A program made the translations under genes and the position numbers. This document shows, one piece after another, positions 1 through 6,923 of a stretch of DNA of 22,343 nt. Source of the stretch: Gemmatimonadota bacterium. GTDB taxonomy: Bacteria; Gemmatimonadota; Gemmatimonadetes; Gemmatimonadales; GWC2-71-9. The notes beneath the pieces were generated by a model. The model was not told where the DNA came from and searched no databases. It worked only from the letters and a program-made list of their open reading frames with translations. Numbering within the stretch: position 1 is the stretch's first letter; the number at the start of each line of letters is the position of its first letter. The DNA lies in assembly GCA_003221985.1 (NCBI GenBank), contig QHUQ01000216.1, forward strand, positions 1 to 22,343. Reading direction: 5' to 3'.

Positions 1-519
1 ACTCGACGGGTTCAGCAGTTGAAGGTCGGGAGCGTGCTCGACGAACAGACGGACGTCGGGCCGATGATTGCGCTCGAGGCGGCCGAGCGGGTGGAACGGT
101 GGATCGCCGAAGCCGTGGCGGGTGGCGCGAAGATCGAGCTGGGAGGCAAGCGCAGAGGCGTCTATCTGGAGCCGACCGTCCTGACCCACACGACGGCCGA
201 CATGAAGGTGAACTGCGAAGAGGTCTTTGCGCCGCTCGTGACGGTGACGCCGTACAAGTCGCTGAGCGACGCGATCGCGTGGGCGAACGCTTCGCCTTAC
301 GGATTACAGGCGGGCGTGTTCACCACCAATCTGCAGACGATGTTCCGGCTGCACGCCGAGCTCGATGTCGGCGCGGTCAATGGCAACGACATTCCGGGAT
401 TCCGCGTGGACCGTCTGCCGTACGGCGGCGCCAAGGCTTCGGGGCTCGGGCGCGAGGGCGTGCGGTATGCAATCGAAGAAATGACGGAGCGCCGGGTACT
501 GACTCTGAAGCTCGATTAG
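1..519 (+). CDS. Aldehyde dehydrogenase, C-terminal part (5' end outside window)
   Basis: The reading frame is open from the first base, so the gene starts upstream; an internal TTG at 19 is not a real start. The 172 visible residues are the C-terminal part of an NAD(P)+-dependent aldehyde dehydrogenase, which oxidises an aldehyde to the acid in the cytoplasm. Recognisable pieces are VGPMI, the EEVFAPLVTV block that contains the conserved glutamate-phenylalanine pair used in cofactor binding, YGLQAGVFT, and the terminal PYGGAKASGLGREG followed by the YAIEEMTE tail. The catalytic cysteine lies upstream of the window. The tail resembles lactaldehyde/phosphonoacetaldehyde-type ALDHs, but the substrate cannot be called from this part. 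Its TAG stop overlaps the TAA stop of the convergent phosphate transporter by 4 bp. Confidence 0.93.
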   Translation, partial: TRRVQQLKVGSVLDEQTDVGPMIALEAAERVERWIAEAVAGGAKIELGGKRRGVYLEPTVLTHTTADMKVNCEEVFAPLVTVTPYKSLSDAIAWANASPYGLQAGVFTTNLQTMFRLHAELDVGAVNGNDIPGFRVDRLPYGGAKASGLGREGVRYAIEEMTERRVLTLKLD

Positions 520-1544
520 ACGATCGCCCGCAGCAGGAGATATGAGAGTCCCGCGATCCCGGCTGCCGCCGGGATCGTCAAGATCCACGCCCACACGATC
601 CGGCCCGCCACGCCCCATCGCACCGCTGAGATTCGTTGAGCCGCTCCCACACCCGTGATCGCGCCGGTAATCGTATGCGTCGTGCTCACCGGAATGCCGA
701 AGTGCGACGCAAACCCGATGGTGAGCGCCGCACCCGTTTCCGCGGCGAAGCCCCCGAAGGGCGTGAGCTTCGTGATCCGCTGTCCCATCGTTTTCACGAT
801 GCGCCATCCGCCGGCCATGGTGCCTGCGCCGATGGCTGCGTACGCCGCCAATACGACCCAGGTCGGTATGACGTCGACGCTGCTGAGGTATAGGGAAGGC
901 ATCCGTTCCTGGAACAGCGCTCGCTCGGCCACGAGCAGCCCAACGATGATTCCCATCGTCTTCTGCGAGTCATTACTGCCGTGACTCAAAGACATCCCGG
1001 CCGCCGAGACCAGCTGCAATACGCGAAAGGTCCGGTCCACTTTCCGGGGGAGCGAGCGCCGCAGCAGCCACGAGAGCCCCACAATCAGCGAGAACGACAC
1101 CGCCATGCCGATCGTCGGCGACAACACGATAAACGCGAGCGGCTTGATCCACCCGCTCGCGATCAGCGCATGCGTCCCGGCCTTGGCAACGGCCGCACCC
1201 GCATAGCCGCCCATCAAGGCATGCGATGACGAGGACGGCAGCCCCGCATACCAGGTGATCAGGTTCCAGGTGATCGCGCCCAGGAGGCCGGCAAGCACAA
1301 CGGTCGCGTCCACCACCGCAAGGTCTACGAGCCCCTTCCCCATCGTCTTCGCCACGGCGGTCCCGAACACGAAAAACGCCACGAAATTGAAAGCCCCGGC
1401 CCACACCACCGCAGCCGATGGGGACAGCACCCGCGTAGACACGACGGTGGCGATCGAGTTTGCCGCGTCGTGAAAGCCATTGATAAAGTCGAAAACAAGC
1501 GCCACAAGAACGATGGCGAGAACGTACCAGATGGAGTCGATCAT
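516..1544 (-). CDS. PiT-family inorganic phosphate transporter
   Basis: This 342-residue inner-membrane protein is a PiT-family low-affinity phosphate permease (Pfam PHO4). Both family signatures are visible: GFHDAANSIA near residues 23-32, and a second inverted copy around SHGSNDSQKTMG, followed by PVSTTHTITGAI towards the C terminus. Long hydrophobic segments run through the whole protein. The frame stays open upstream to 1739, but that extension is an arginine-rich shadow of the preceding gene. I chose the ATG at 1544 because it shares one base with the stop of the DUF47 gene (TGATG) and gives the usual PiT N terminus, MIDSIWYVLAIV. The tight overlap implies translational coupling with DUF47. 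Confidence 0.95.
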   Translation of the reverse strand: MIDSIWYVLAIVLVALVFDFINGFHDAANSIATVVSTRVLSPSAAVVWAGAFNFVAFFVFGTAVAKTMGKGLVDLAVVDATVVLAGLLGAITWNLITWYAGLPSSSSHALMGGYAGAAVAKAGTHALIASGWIKPLAFIVLSPTIGMAVSFSLIVGLSWLLRRSLPRKVDRTFRVLQLVSAAGMSLSHGSNDSQKTMGIIVGLLVAERALFQERMPSLYLSSVDVIPTWVVLAAYAAIGAGTMAGGWRIVKTMGQRITKLTPFGGFAAETGAALTIGFASHFGIPVSTTHTITGAITGVGAAQRISAVRWGVAGRIVWAWILTIPAAAGIAGLSYLLLRAIV

Positions 1545-2158
1545 CAGGCGTGCTTGATCGTGATGGACTCGACCACGTTGGCGACGTCTTCGGCTTGGTC
1601 GAGCGTGCCCTCCAGGTTGTCGTAAATCTCCTTCCACTTGATCAGCTCGATGGCGTCCTGCTCCTTCGCGAACAGCTGCCCCAGCGCCTCGTGGTAGATG
1701 GCATCGCCTTCCTCTTCGAGCTGCTTCGCCTCGACGCAATACTTCATGACGTCATCACCCTTCTTGAGCCGGCTCACCGCTTCCAGCAAAACATCCATCA
1801 TCCTTTGAAGCACCTCCACGAGCCGCAGCACGCCCTGCGGCGCCGCGCCCAACCGGAAGATCTGCGCGCGCCGGGCGGTGCCGTCCATCGCATCCATGAC
1901 GTCGTCGAGGTCGGAGGCGAGCTGATGAATATCTTCGCGGTCCAGCGGCGTGATGAACGTGCGGTCGAGGCGGTTGACCACCTCATGCGTTACCTGATCG
2001 GCCTCGTGCTCCAGCCTCTTCAACGCTTCGATGTGGGGCGTGCGGCGGTCGGCGGACGTCTCGAACAACTTCCGCAGGTACCCCGCGGCTTCCTTGTTCC
2101 GGTTGGCGACTTCTGTGAACAGATCGAAAAACTCTTCTTCGCGCGGCAGGAGACGCAC
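1544..2158 (-). CDS. DUF47 (PhoU-like) phosphate transport accessory protein
   Basis: A 204-residue, mostly helical, charged protein of the DUF47/PhoU_div family (Pfam PF01865, TIGR00153). It carries the expected EEEFFDLF start, the ALKRLEHEADQVTHEV helix, and the TFITPLDREDIHQLASDLDDVMDAM segment, which are the acidic metal-binding PhoU-type helices. Proteins of this family sit next to PiT transporters and are thought to modulate phosphate uptake. Here the stop codon overlaps the PiT start by one base, which supports that pairing. The start is a GTG preceded by a good Shine-Dalgarno GAGGAG at 2164-2169. It diverges from the permease gene over a 71-bp gap. Confidence 0.94.
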   Translation of the reverse strand: MRLLPREEEFFDLFTEVANRNKEAAGYLRKLFETSADRRTPHIEALKRLEHEADQVTHEVVNRLDRTFITPLDREDIHQLASDLDDVMDAMDGTARRAQIFRLGAAPQGVLRLVEVLQRMMDVLLEAVSRLKKGDDVMKYCVEAKQLEEEGDAIYHEALGQLFAKEQDAIELIKWKEIYDNLEGTLDQAEDVANVVESITIKHA

Positions 2159-2163
2159 GGTAT

Positions 2164-2169
2164 CTCCTC
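2164..2169 (-). promoter_or_regulatory. Shine-Dalgarno site for DUF47 gene
   Basis: Read on the minus strand, GAGGAG lies 5 nt before the GTG at 2158. This fixes the GTG as the start although it is a non-ATG codon. Confidence 0.7.
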
Positions 2170-2229
2170 GGGAAAAATGGGCCGAGGGAAGATAGCGGTG
2201 GAATGGAACGGCAACTAGGTTAACGTCTC

Positions 2230-3663
2230 ATGACTTCCACCCCCGTCCAGCCTCAACGGGTCGAGTTCGTCCGCGCGATTTCGCGGCTCGACGCGACCGC
2301 GCTCGTCGTCGGATCGATGATCGGATCCGGCATCTTTATCGTCGCCGCCGAGATCATGCGGGAGGTGCACAGCCCGTCGCTGCTGCTGATCGTGTGGGCG
2401 CTCTCCGGTGTCGTGACGCTGCTGGGCGCGCTAAGCTATGGCGAACTGGCGGCGATGTTCCCCAAGGCTGGCGGCCAGTACGTCTATCTGCGCGAGGGCG
2501 TCTCACCGCTGTTCGGCTACCTCTATGGCTGGACGCTGTTCGTCGTGATTCAGACCGGGACGATCGCGGCGGTCGCGGTCGCGTTCGCGCGGTTCACCTC
2601 GGTGCTCATTCCCGGGCTCACGCCCGACGTCTTCCTCGGCACGACGCTGCACCTCCCGCAACCGATCGGCGACATCGCGGTCGGGTTATCACCGCAACGC
2701 ATCTTCGCGATTGCCTCCATCGCGCTGCTGACGTGGATCAACGTGCGGGGCGTGCGCACCGCCGCATTCATTCAGACCTCGCTCACCGCGATCAAGACGG
2801 CCGCGCTCGCGGGCCTTGTGCTGCTCGGCATTACGCTCGGCCGGAACGCCGCGGCGATCGCCGCCAATTTCGGCGCGAACTTCTGGCCGCAGGGCGGCCT
2901 CACGCTCGCCATGATTCCGGTGATCGGCGCGGCGATGGTCGGTTCGCTCTTCTCGATGGACGCGTGGAATAACGTCGGCTTTGCGTCCGGAGAGCTCAAG
3001 CATCCCGAGAAAGATGTGCCGTTCGCGATGGCCGCCGGCGTGCTGACCGTGACCGCGCTGTATGTGCTCGCCAACGTCGCCTATCTCGTCGTGCTGCCGG
3101 CCGACGCCATCGCCAACGCCCCGCAGGACCGCGTCGGCACAGCCGCGTTGCAAGCCATGCTCGGGGCGCCCGGGCTCTACATCATGGCGATCGCGATCAT
3201 GATCTCGACGTTCGGTTGCAACAACGGGCTGATTCTTTCCGGTGCCCGCGTCTACTACGCGATGGCGCAGGACAATCTGTTCTTCAAATCCGCAGCGGTT
3301 CTGCATCCCACCTATAAGACGCCCGCCGTCGCGCTGATCGTGCAGGCGGTGTGGACGTGTGTGTTGTGCCTGTCGGGCACGTACAGCCAGCTCCTCAACT
3401 TCGTGATCTTCGCCGCCGTCGTGTTTTACGCCGTGACGGCGATCGGCCTGTTCCGGCTGCGGAAAAGGCGTCCCGACCTCCAGCGGCCGGTGCGCGCGCC
3501 GGGATATCCGTGGCTGCCCGCACTGTACGTCGCTCTCACCGGACTGATCGCCGTGGACCTGCTCGTCCAGGATGCGACGCGGACCTACGCGATGCTGGGG
3601 CTCGCCCTGGTCCTGCTCGGTGTGCCGGTGTACTTCGCCTGGAGGCGACTGGCCCCCAGGTAG
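2230..3663 (+). CDS. APC-superfamily amino acid permease
   Basis: A 477-residue polytopic inner-membrane transporter of the amino acid-polyamine-organocation superfamily. The hallmark GSMIGSGIF lies in the first membrane helix (about residues 28-36). It is followed by the ELAAMFPKAGGQYVYL loop, typical of LAT/serine-threonine-type permeases, and about 12 hydrophobic segments. The C terminus ends in a short basic tail. The substrate cannot be told from sequence alone. The ATG has no clear Shine-Dalgarno; a weak -10-like TAGGTT at 2216-2221 sits 9 nt before it. The TAG stop at 3661-3663 lies only 2 bp before the repeat-type regulatory element of the next operon, so no terminator separates them. 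Confidence 0.93.
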   Translation: MTSTPVQPQRVEFVRAISRLDATALVVGSMIGSGIFIVAAEIMREVHSPSLLLIVWALSGVVTLLGALSYGELAAMFPKAGGQYVYLREGVSPLFGYLYGWTLFVVIQTGTIAAVAVAFARFTSVLIPGLTPDVFLGTTLHLPQPIGDIAVGLSPQRIFAIASIALLTWINVRGVRTAAFIQTSLTAIKTAALAGLVLLGITLGRNAAAIAANFGANFWPQGGLTLAMIPVIGAAMVGSLFSMDAWNNVGFASGELKHPEKDVPFAMAAGVLTVTALYVLANVAYLVVLPADAIANAPQDRVGTAALQAMLGAPGLYIMAIAIMISTFGCNNGLILSGARVYYAMAQDNLFFKSAAVLHPTYKTPAVALIVQAVWTCVLCLSGTYSQLLNFVIFAAVVFYAVTAIGLFRLRKRRPDLQRPVRAPGYPWLPALYVALTGLIAVDLLVQDATRTYAMLGLALVLLGVPVYFAWRRLAPR

Positions 3664-3665
3664 GC

Positions 3666-3682
3666 TTCGGGTTATATTCGGG
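3666..3682 (+). promoter_or_regulatory. Shared direct-repeat operator/promoter, site A (zinc ribbon-SPL operon)
   Basis: The sequence TTCGGGTTATATTCGGG is an exact direct repeat, TTCGGG-N5-TTCGGG, with 11-bp period. The spacer region contains TATATT (3673-3678), a good -10 candidate. The ATG of the downstream gene begins 9 nt after that hexamer, so the transcript would start at or within about two bases of the start codon. No Shine-Dalgarno fits in the gap. The same element precedes imuB and lhr in this window. Its function as an operator is inferred from position and recurrence. Confidence 0.72.
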
Positions 3683-3686
3683 GTAT

Positions 3687-3812
3687 ATGGCGGTCCGAAA
3701 GCCCCGGGAATCCCCTCCCAAAGCTCCTCCATGTCCTGATTGCGGCGCGAAGACCGCTCACCAGTCCGGCTGCGTCGTGTGCCTGCAGTGCGGCTGGGCA
3801 CGGTGTGTCTAG
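3687..3812 (+). CDS. 41-residue zinc-ribbon protein, NrdJ C-terminal-like
   Basis: A small six-cysteine protein with the pattern C16-x2-C19-x9-C29-x2-C32-x2-C35-x4-C40 and a CGWARC ending. The spacing and the SGCVVCLQCGW motif resemble the C-terminal zinc ribbon of class II (B12-dependent) ribonucleotide reductases, but here it stands alone. The N terminus is a short basic/proline-rich tail (MAVRKPRESPPKAPP). The start is chosen because the ATG lies immediately downstream of the -10 of site A, and the ORF ends by overlapping the GTG start of the radical SAM gene by 8 bp, which implies coupled translation. It may be a metal-binding partner of the SPL-like enzyme or a small nucleic-acid-binding protein. 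Neither role can be shown from the sequence. Confidence 0.68.
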   Translation: MAVRKPRESPPKAPPCPDCGAKTAHQSGCVVCLQCGWARCV

Positions 3813-4860
3813 CCGCCAGCTGCCCCTTCTACCGGCCGACAGGCCGTCCGGCCGTCCGCCCGTCATCCTGGACGAGCGCCTCCGCGGCACTCGCTTTGTT
3901 TCGCTCACACCGCATCGCGTCCTCAATCCGCCGTCCGCCACCGGGATGGATTACTGGTCACTCAACCCCTACGTCGGGTGCGAATTCGGCTGCAGCTACT
4001 GCTATGCGCGCTATACGCACCGCTACGTTGTCGAGCGGGCGCACGACGCCGGCAAGCTCACCGACGCCGAGTTCGCCGATTACCGTGGCGCACACGGCTG
4101 GGAAGCGTTCGAACGGCGCATTTTCGTGAAGGAGCAGGTGGTCGGCGCGCTCGACGCCGACCTGAAGCGGGTGCCAGTGGGCGAGTGCATCGTCATCGGC
4201 ACGGCGACCGATCCCTATCAGCCCGCCGAGCGACGGTTTCGGCTCACCCGGGCCGTGCTGCAGCGCCTGACGCGCTGTGAAGGGTTGTCGTTCGGCATCA
4301 TCACCAAGAGTCCACTCATCGCCCGCGATTGTGACGTGCTCCTGCGATTGCAGCAGCGCAACGAGCTCCAGGTGCACGTCTCGCTGATCACGCACGATGC
4401 GCAGCTCGCGCGGAAGCTCGAGGCGCGCTCGCCGGTTCCTGCAGCCCGGCTGCGCGCGCTGCACAAACTCGTCGCAGCCGGCGTCAATGCCGGACTCATC
4501 GTGGCGCCGGTGCTGCCGGGAATCACGGACGACATCGGGCATCTGGACGCGTTGTTCGCCGCCGCGCGGGACGCCGGCGCCCATTTCGTGCACGCCGGGG
4601 CGCTGCGACTCTATGCCGCAGTCCGCCACCGCTTCTTGCCTGTTCTTGATGAGCATTTTCCGGATTTGGTGGCGCGCTACACTCGAGCCTACGCGCGACA
4701 GGCAGGTGCGCCGCGCGAGTACACCAAGGCTCTGTCGCGGCGCATCGAGAAGCTACGGCGCAAACACGGGTTCAAGAATCACACCGGCATGATCGACCGC
4801 TACCGCCCCACCAACATGCCGGTCCAGGGCGAGCTCGAGCTGCGCGGCAGCCTGCCCTAG
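3805..4860 (+). CDS. SPL-type radical SAM protein (COG1533 family)
   Basis: A 351-residue radical SAM enzyme. The 4Fe-4S/SAM motif C-x3-C-x2-C is at residues 59-66 (CEFGCSYC), preceded by the family block SLNPYVGCEFGC. Later conserved stretches are IGTATDPYQPAER and ITKSPLIARD. The C-terminal NHTGMIDRYRP tail is also typical. The family is related to spore photoproduct lyase, but most members outside spore formers have no proven substrate, so a nucleic acid repair role is inference supported by the operator shared with imuB and lhr. The start is GTG at 3805, overlapping the zinc-ribbon gene. Residues 5-9 (QLPLL) resemble a weak beta-clamp-binding motif. A GGCCGTCC tandem repeat lies within codons about 11-20. 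The stop overlaps the convergent lipoprotein stop as CTAG. Confidence 0.88.
   Translation: MSSRQLPLLPADRPSGRPPVILDERLRGTRFVSLTPHRVLNPPSATGMDYWSLNPYVGCEFGCSYCYARYTHRYVVERAHDAGKLTDAEFADYRGAHGWEAFERRIFVKEQVVGALDADLKRVPVGECIVIGTATDPYQPAERRFRLTRAVLQRLTRCEGLSFGIITKSPLIARDCDVLLRLQQRNELQVHVSLITHDAQLARKLEARSPVPAARLRALHKLVAAGVNAGLIVAPVLPGITDDIGHLDALFAAARDAGAHFVHAGALRLYAAVRHRFLPVLDEHFPDLVARYTRAYARQAGAPREYTKALSRRIEKLRRKHGFKNHTGMIDRYRPTNMPVQGELELRGSLP
3834..3865 (+). repeat. Imperfect 8-bp tandem repeat (GGCCGTCC)
   Basis: Four adjacent octamers read GGCCGACA, GGCCGTCC, GGCCGTCC, GCCCGTCA inside the 5' end of the SPL gene. The unit is the reverse complement (rotated) of the GGCCGGAC repeat found in the DUF6504-like gene at 9307-9330. 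It codes for the proline/arginine-rich linker before the conserved domain, so it is tolerated in frame. Confidence 0.7.
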
Positions 4861-5516
4861 TTGAGCGTAACGAGCTCGAAGACTCGAGTTTCTCCGCAGA
4901 TCGGCGTTGGAGACTCGTGGATGTATCCCCGGACGAATGCGTACGAGAACCTGGCCGTGTCGGCCTGATCCTCGAGCACGTACGCTGTGCGAATAGTCTG
5001 GTTCGGCCGGAGGCGGACGCATCCAAGGTTGTCGATGTCTTGGGCGGCGAACCCGGCTGCATTGCGACGTGAGCTATCGGGATCGGTGGGCCGTACGGTC
5101 ACGTCTCCATAGGTTCGGACTGGAAGCGTGTTAGTCCCTGGAGTTGGCGCGGACACTTGCGATGCCGCCCGCATCTCGAAGGTGCGTGCGACGCTCGCCC
5201 TAAGGCCGGGGGCCGTTACGACAATGTCGAGCGCGTTGGGATAGACCGTGTACACGCCGGGCGGGCAGAAGCCGTGCTTCGTGTCCACCAGAAAATAGGG
5301 CGCGAAGGTGACAGCGGACTGATCGGCGTGGGTGCCGGGCTTGAACACGCCTTGATGACAGCCGGGACGGGAGACGATCAGTCGCACCGGGAAAGGTGCA
5401 GCGACTGACACTTCCGCCGGCCACTCCATCCATTCGACCGTTGCGGGCGCTAGTGAAATGTCGGACTCACAACCAACCAGTGCTGTGAGCAGCGGGAGAT
5501 AATAAAAGGGACGCAT
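4857..5516 (-). CDS. Predicted lipoprotein, paralogue A of a tandem triplet
   Basis: A 219-residue exported protein with a short signal peptide and lipobox (TALVGC, then ESD), so it is probably lipid-anchored. The body is shared with the two upstream neighbours: a WMEWPAEV stretch right after the anchor, DQSAVTFAPYF, GLRASVARTFEMR, PVRTYGDVTVRP, SRRNAAGF, and YVLEDQADTARFSYAFVRGYIHE with a terminal CGETRVFEL. Several cysteines besides the anchor could form disulfides. I do not recognise the family and assign no function. The ATG at 5516 lies 3 bp after the stop of paralogue B, so the three genes are very probably co-transcribed. Its TAG stop shares CTAG with the SPL stop. Confidence 0.85.
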   Translation of the reverse strand: MRPFYYLPLLTALVGCESDISLAPATVEWMEWPAEVSVAAPFPVRLIVSRPGCHQGVFKPGTHADQSAVTFAPYFLVDTKHGFCPPGVYTVYPNALDIVVTAPGLRASVARTFEMRAASQVSAPTPGTNTLPVRTYGDVTVRPTDPDSSRRNAAGFAAQDIDNLGCVRLRPNQTIRTAYVLEDQADTARFSYAFVRGYIHESPTPICGETRVFELVTLN

Positions 5517-5519
5517 ACA

Positions 5520-6221
5520 TCAATACCGCGCGACGAGGTGAAAGACTCGTTGGCTCTCCCCGCAGACCGGCCCGGGAGGCTGGTGGATGTAGCCCCGCAC
5601 GAACGCGCCCCTGAGTCCTGCGGTGTCCGCCTGGTCCTCCAGCACGTACGCCCCGTCGAGATGGTACACACCGATGGGGATGATGCGCGCACAGCTCGTG
5701 TCGAGCAGCTTCGCCACGAATCCGGCCGCGAACTGTCGAGTATCGACCGGTGCGTCGGGACGCACCGTGAAGCTGCCAAACGTGCGAACCGGCTGACCCC
5801 CCACCTCCGCCGTACTCATGGGAAGCGCGTACGCCGATGATGCGCCCCGCATCTCGAAGACGCGGGCAAGACTGGCCCGGAGCCCCGGCGCAATGCCCAC
5901 CGTTTCCAGCGCACCGATGACGAGCATACCGGTCGGCGGGTAGTACGCTCTCGCCGCCGCACAAGTTGGGCGCGGTGGTTCGACGATGAAGTAAGGCGAG
6001 AATGTCACCGCGGATTGATCGGCGAATACCCTGGGCCGATAGGTCGACTGCTGCCCGCAATCTCCCGGTTCCGCGATCACGATCTGGACATTGAATGGCG
6101 TGTTGGCGCGAACTTCGGCCGGCCATTCCATCCACTGCACGATGCCGCTGCGCACTTCGGTGTCCGACTCACAGGCGGCCAGCGGGAGAGCGAGGATCGG
6201 GAGATAGTGGAGGAGGCGCAT
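5520..6221 (-). CDS. Predicted lipoprotein, paralogue B of a tandem triplet
   Basis: A 233-residue lipoprotein starting MRLLHYLPILALPLAACESD, with lipobox LAAC. The frame is open for another 15 codons upstream, but the ATG at 6221 gives a compact signal peptide and is preceded by GAGG on the minus strand. It shares WMEWPAEV, DQSAVTFSPYF, GLRASLARVFEMRG, PVRTFGSFTVRP, YVLEDQADTAGLRGAFVRGYIH and CGESQRVFHL with paralogues A and C. It is separated from the stop of paralogue C by 2 bp and from the start of A by 3 bp. The function is unknown. The variable parts lie between the shared blocks, mainly the loop after the first cysteine and the segment before the DQADTA block. Confidence 0.85.
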   Translation of the reverse strand: MRLLHYLPILALPLAACESDTEVRSGIVQWMEWPAEVRANTPFNVQIVIAEPGDCGQQSTYRPRVFADQSAVTFSPYFIVEPPRPTCAAARAYYPPTGMLVIGALETVGIAPGLRASLARVFEMRGASSAYALPMSTAEVGGQPVRTFGSFTVRPDAPVDTRQFAAGFVAKLLDTSCARIIPIGVYHLDGAYVLEDQADTAGLRGAFVRGYIHQPPGPVCGESQRVFHLVARY

Positions 6222-6223
6222 GG

Positions 6224-6895
6224 TTATTGCCTCGCCGTTAGATGGAAGACGCGGGTTTCGCCGCACACGGGCACCGCCACGTCGTGGATGTAGCCACGCA
6301 CGAACGCATACGAGAGACCTGCGGTGTCGGCCTGGTCTTCGAGCACAAGCGCCGTGGCCGGATTGTACAGCGCCGCCGGAGTCACTCGCGAGCAGCCCCC
6401 AACGTCGGTCTGCCGATTGACCCAGCCCGCTGCGTTGCGGCGGGATTGATCCGCGCCCGAAGCGCGCACGATCACATCGCCGAACGTCCGCACTGGAAGA
6501 TGGGGAACGGGATCGACGGCCATCATGGAGCCGCGCATCTCGAACGTGCGCGTGTTCGCCGCGAACAGACCCGGTGCCATCCCAGCGGTGTCGAGAGGGC
6601 CCACGAGGAGGCCCGGGGCTGGCGCCGTCACCTCACCGACACAGGCGATGTGCTCGTCGCTGGTCACGAAAAATGGCGCGAACGTGACGGCGGACTGATC
6701 GACCCTTACTCCCGCATGGAATCGCGGGTTGAGGGCGCAGACGCCGTACACCACGATCCGGGTACGGAACGGCTGACCGGCGGTCACCTCCGCGGGCCAG
6801 TCCATCCACTGCACGACCACGGGATCGATGTTTACACTGGACTCACACGCGGCAAGAGCTCCGAGGCTCAGCGTCGCTAACCAAGTAAGGCGCAT
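6224..6895 (-). CDS. Predicted lipoprotein, paralogue C, first of the tandem triplet
   Basis: A 223-residue lipoprotein starting MRLTWLATLSLGALAAC, with lipobox LAAC followed by ESS. I chose the ATG at 6895 over an in-frame start 17 codons upstream because it follows an AAGGAG Shine-Dalgarno at 6902-6907 with a 6-nt gap and begins a clean signal peptide. It shares the triplet's blocks: WMDWPAEV, DQSAVTFAPFF, TFEMRG, PVRTFGDVIVR, SRRNAAGW, LVLEDQADTAGLSYAFVRGYIHD, CGETRVFHL. It lies 28 bp after the stop of the DUF72 gene on the same strand, so the whole set may be one transcript. No function is recognised; export and lipidation are the only supported predictions. Confidence 0.85.
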   Translation of the reverse strand: MRLTWLATLSLGALAACESSVNIDPVVVQWMDWPAEVTAGQPFRTRIVVYGVCALNPRFHAGVRVDQSAVTFAPFFVTSDEHIACVGEVTAPAPGLLVGPLDTAGMAPGLFAANTRTFEMRGSMMAVDPVPHLPVRTFGDVIVRASGADQSRRNAAGWVNRQTDVGGCSRVTPAALYNPATALVLEDQADTAGLSYAFVRGYIHDVAVPVCGETRVFHLTARQ

Positions 6896-6901
6896 AGTCC
6901 G

Positions 6902-6907
6902 CTCCTT
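6902..6907 (-). promoter_or_regulatory. Shine-Dalgarno site of lipoprotein C
   Basis: AAGGAG on the minus strand lies 6 nt before the ATG at 6895 and decides this start over the longer frame. Confidence 0.7.
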
Positions 6908-6923
6908 TACCTCCTCTACCCCG

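Noticed and set aside
516..1739. 407-residue form of the phosphate transporter
   Set aside because: The 65 extra residues are an Arg-rich shadow of the DUF47 gene; ATG 1544 gives the normal family N terminus.
2689..3801. 370-residue minus-strand frame opposite the permease
   Set aside because: It is His/Arg/Gly-rich without recognisable motifs and would cover a well-defined transporter.
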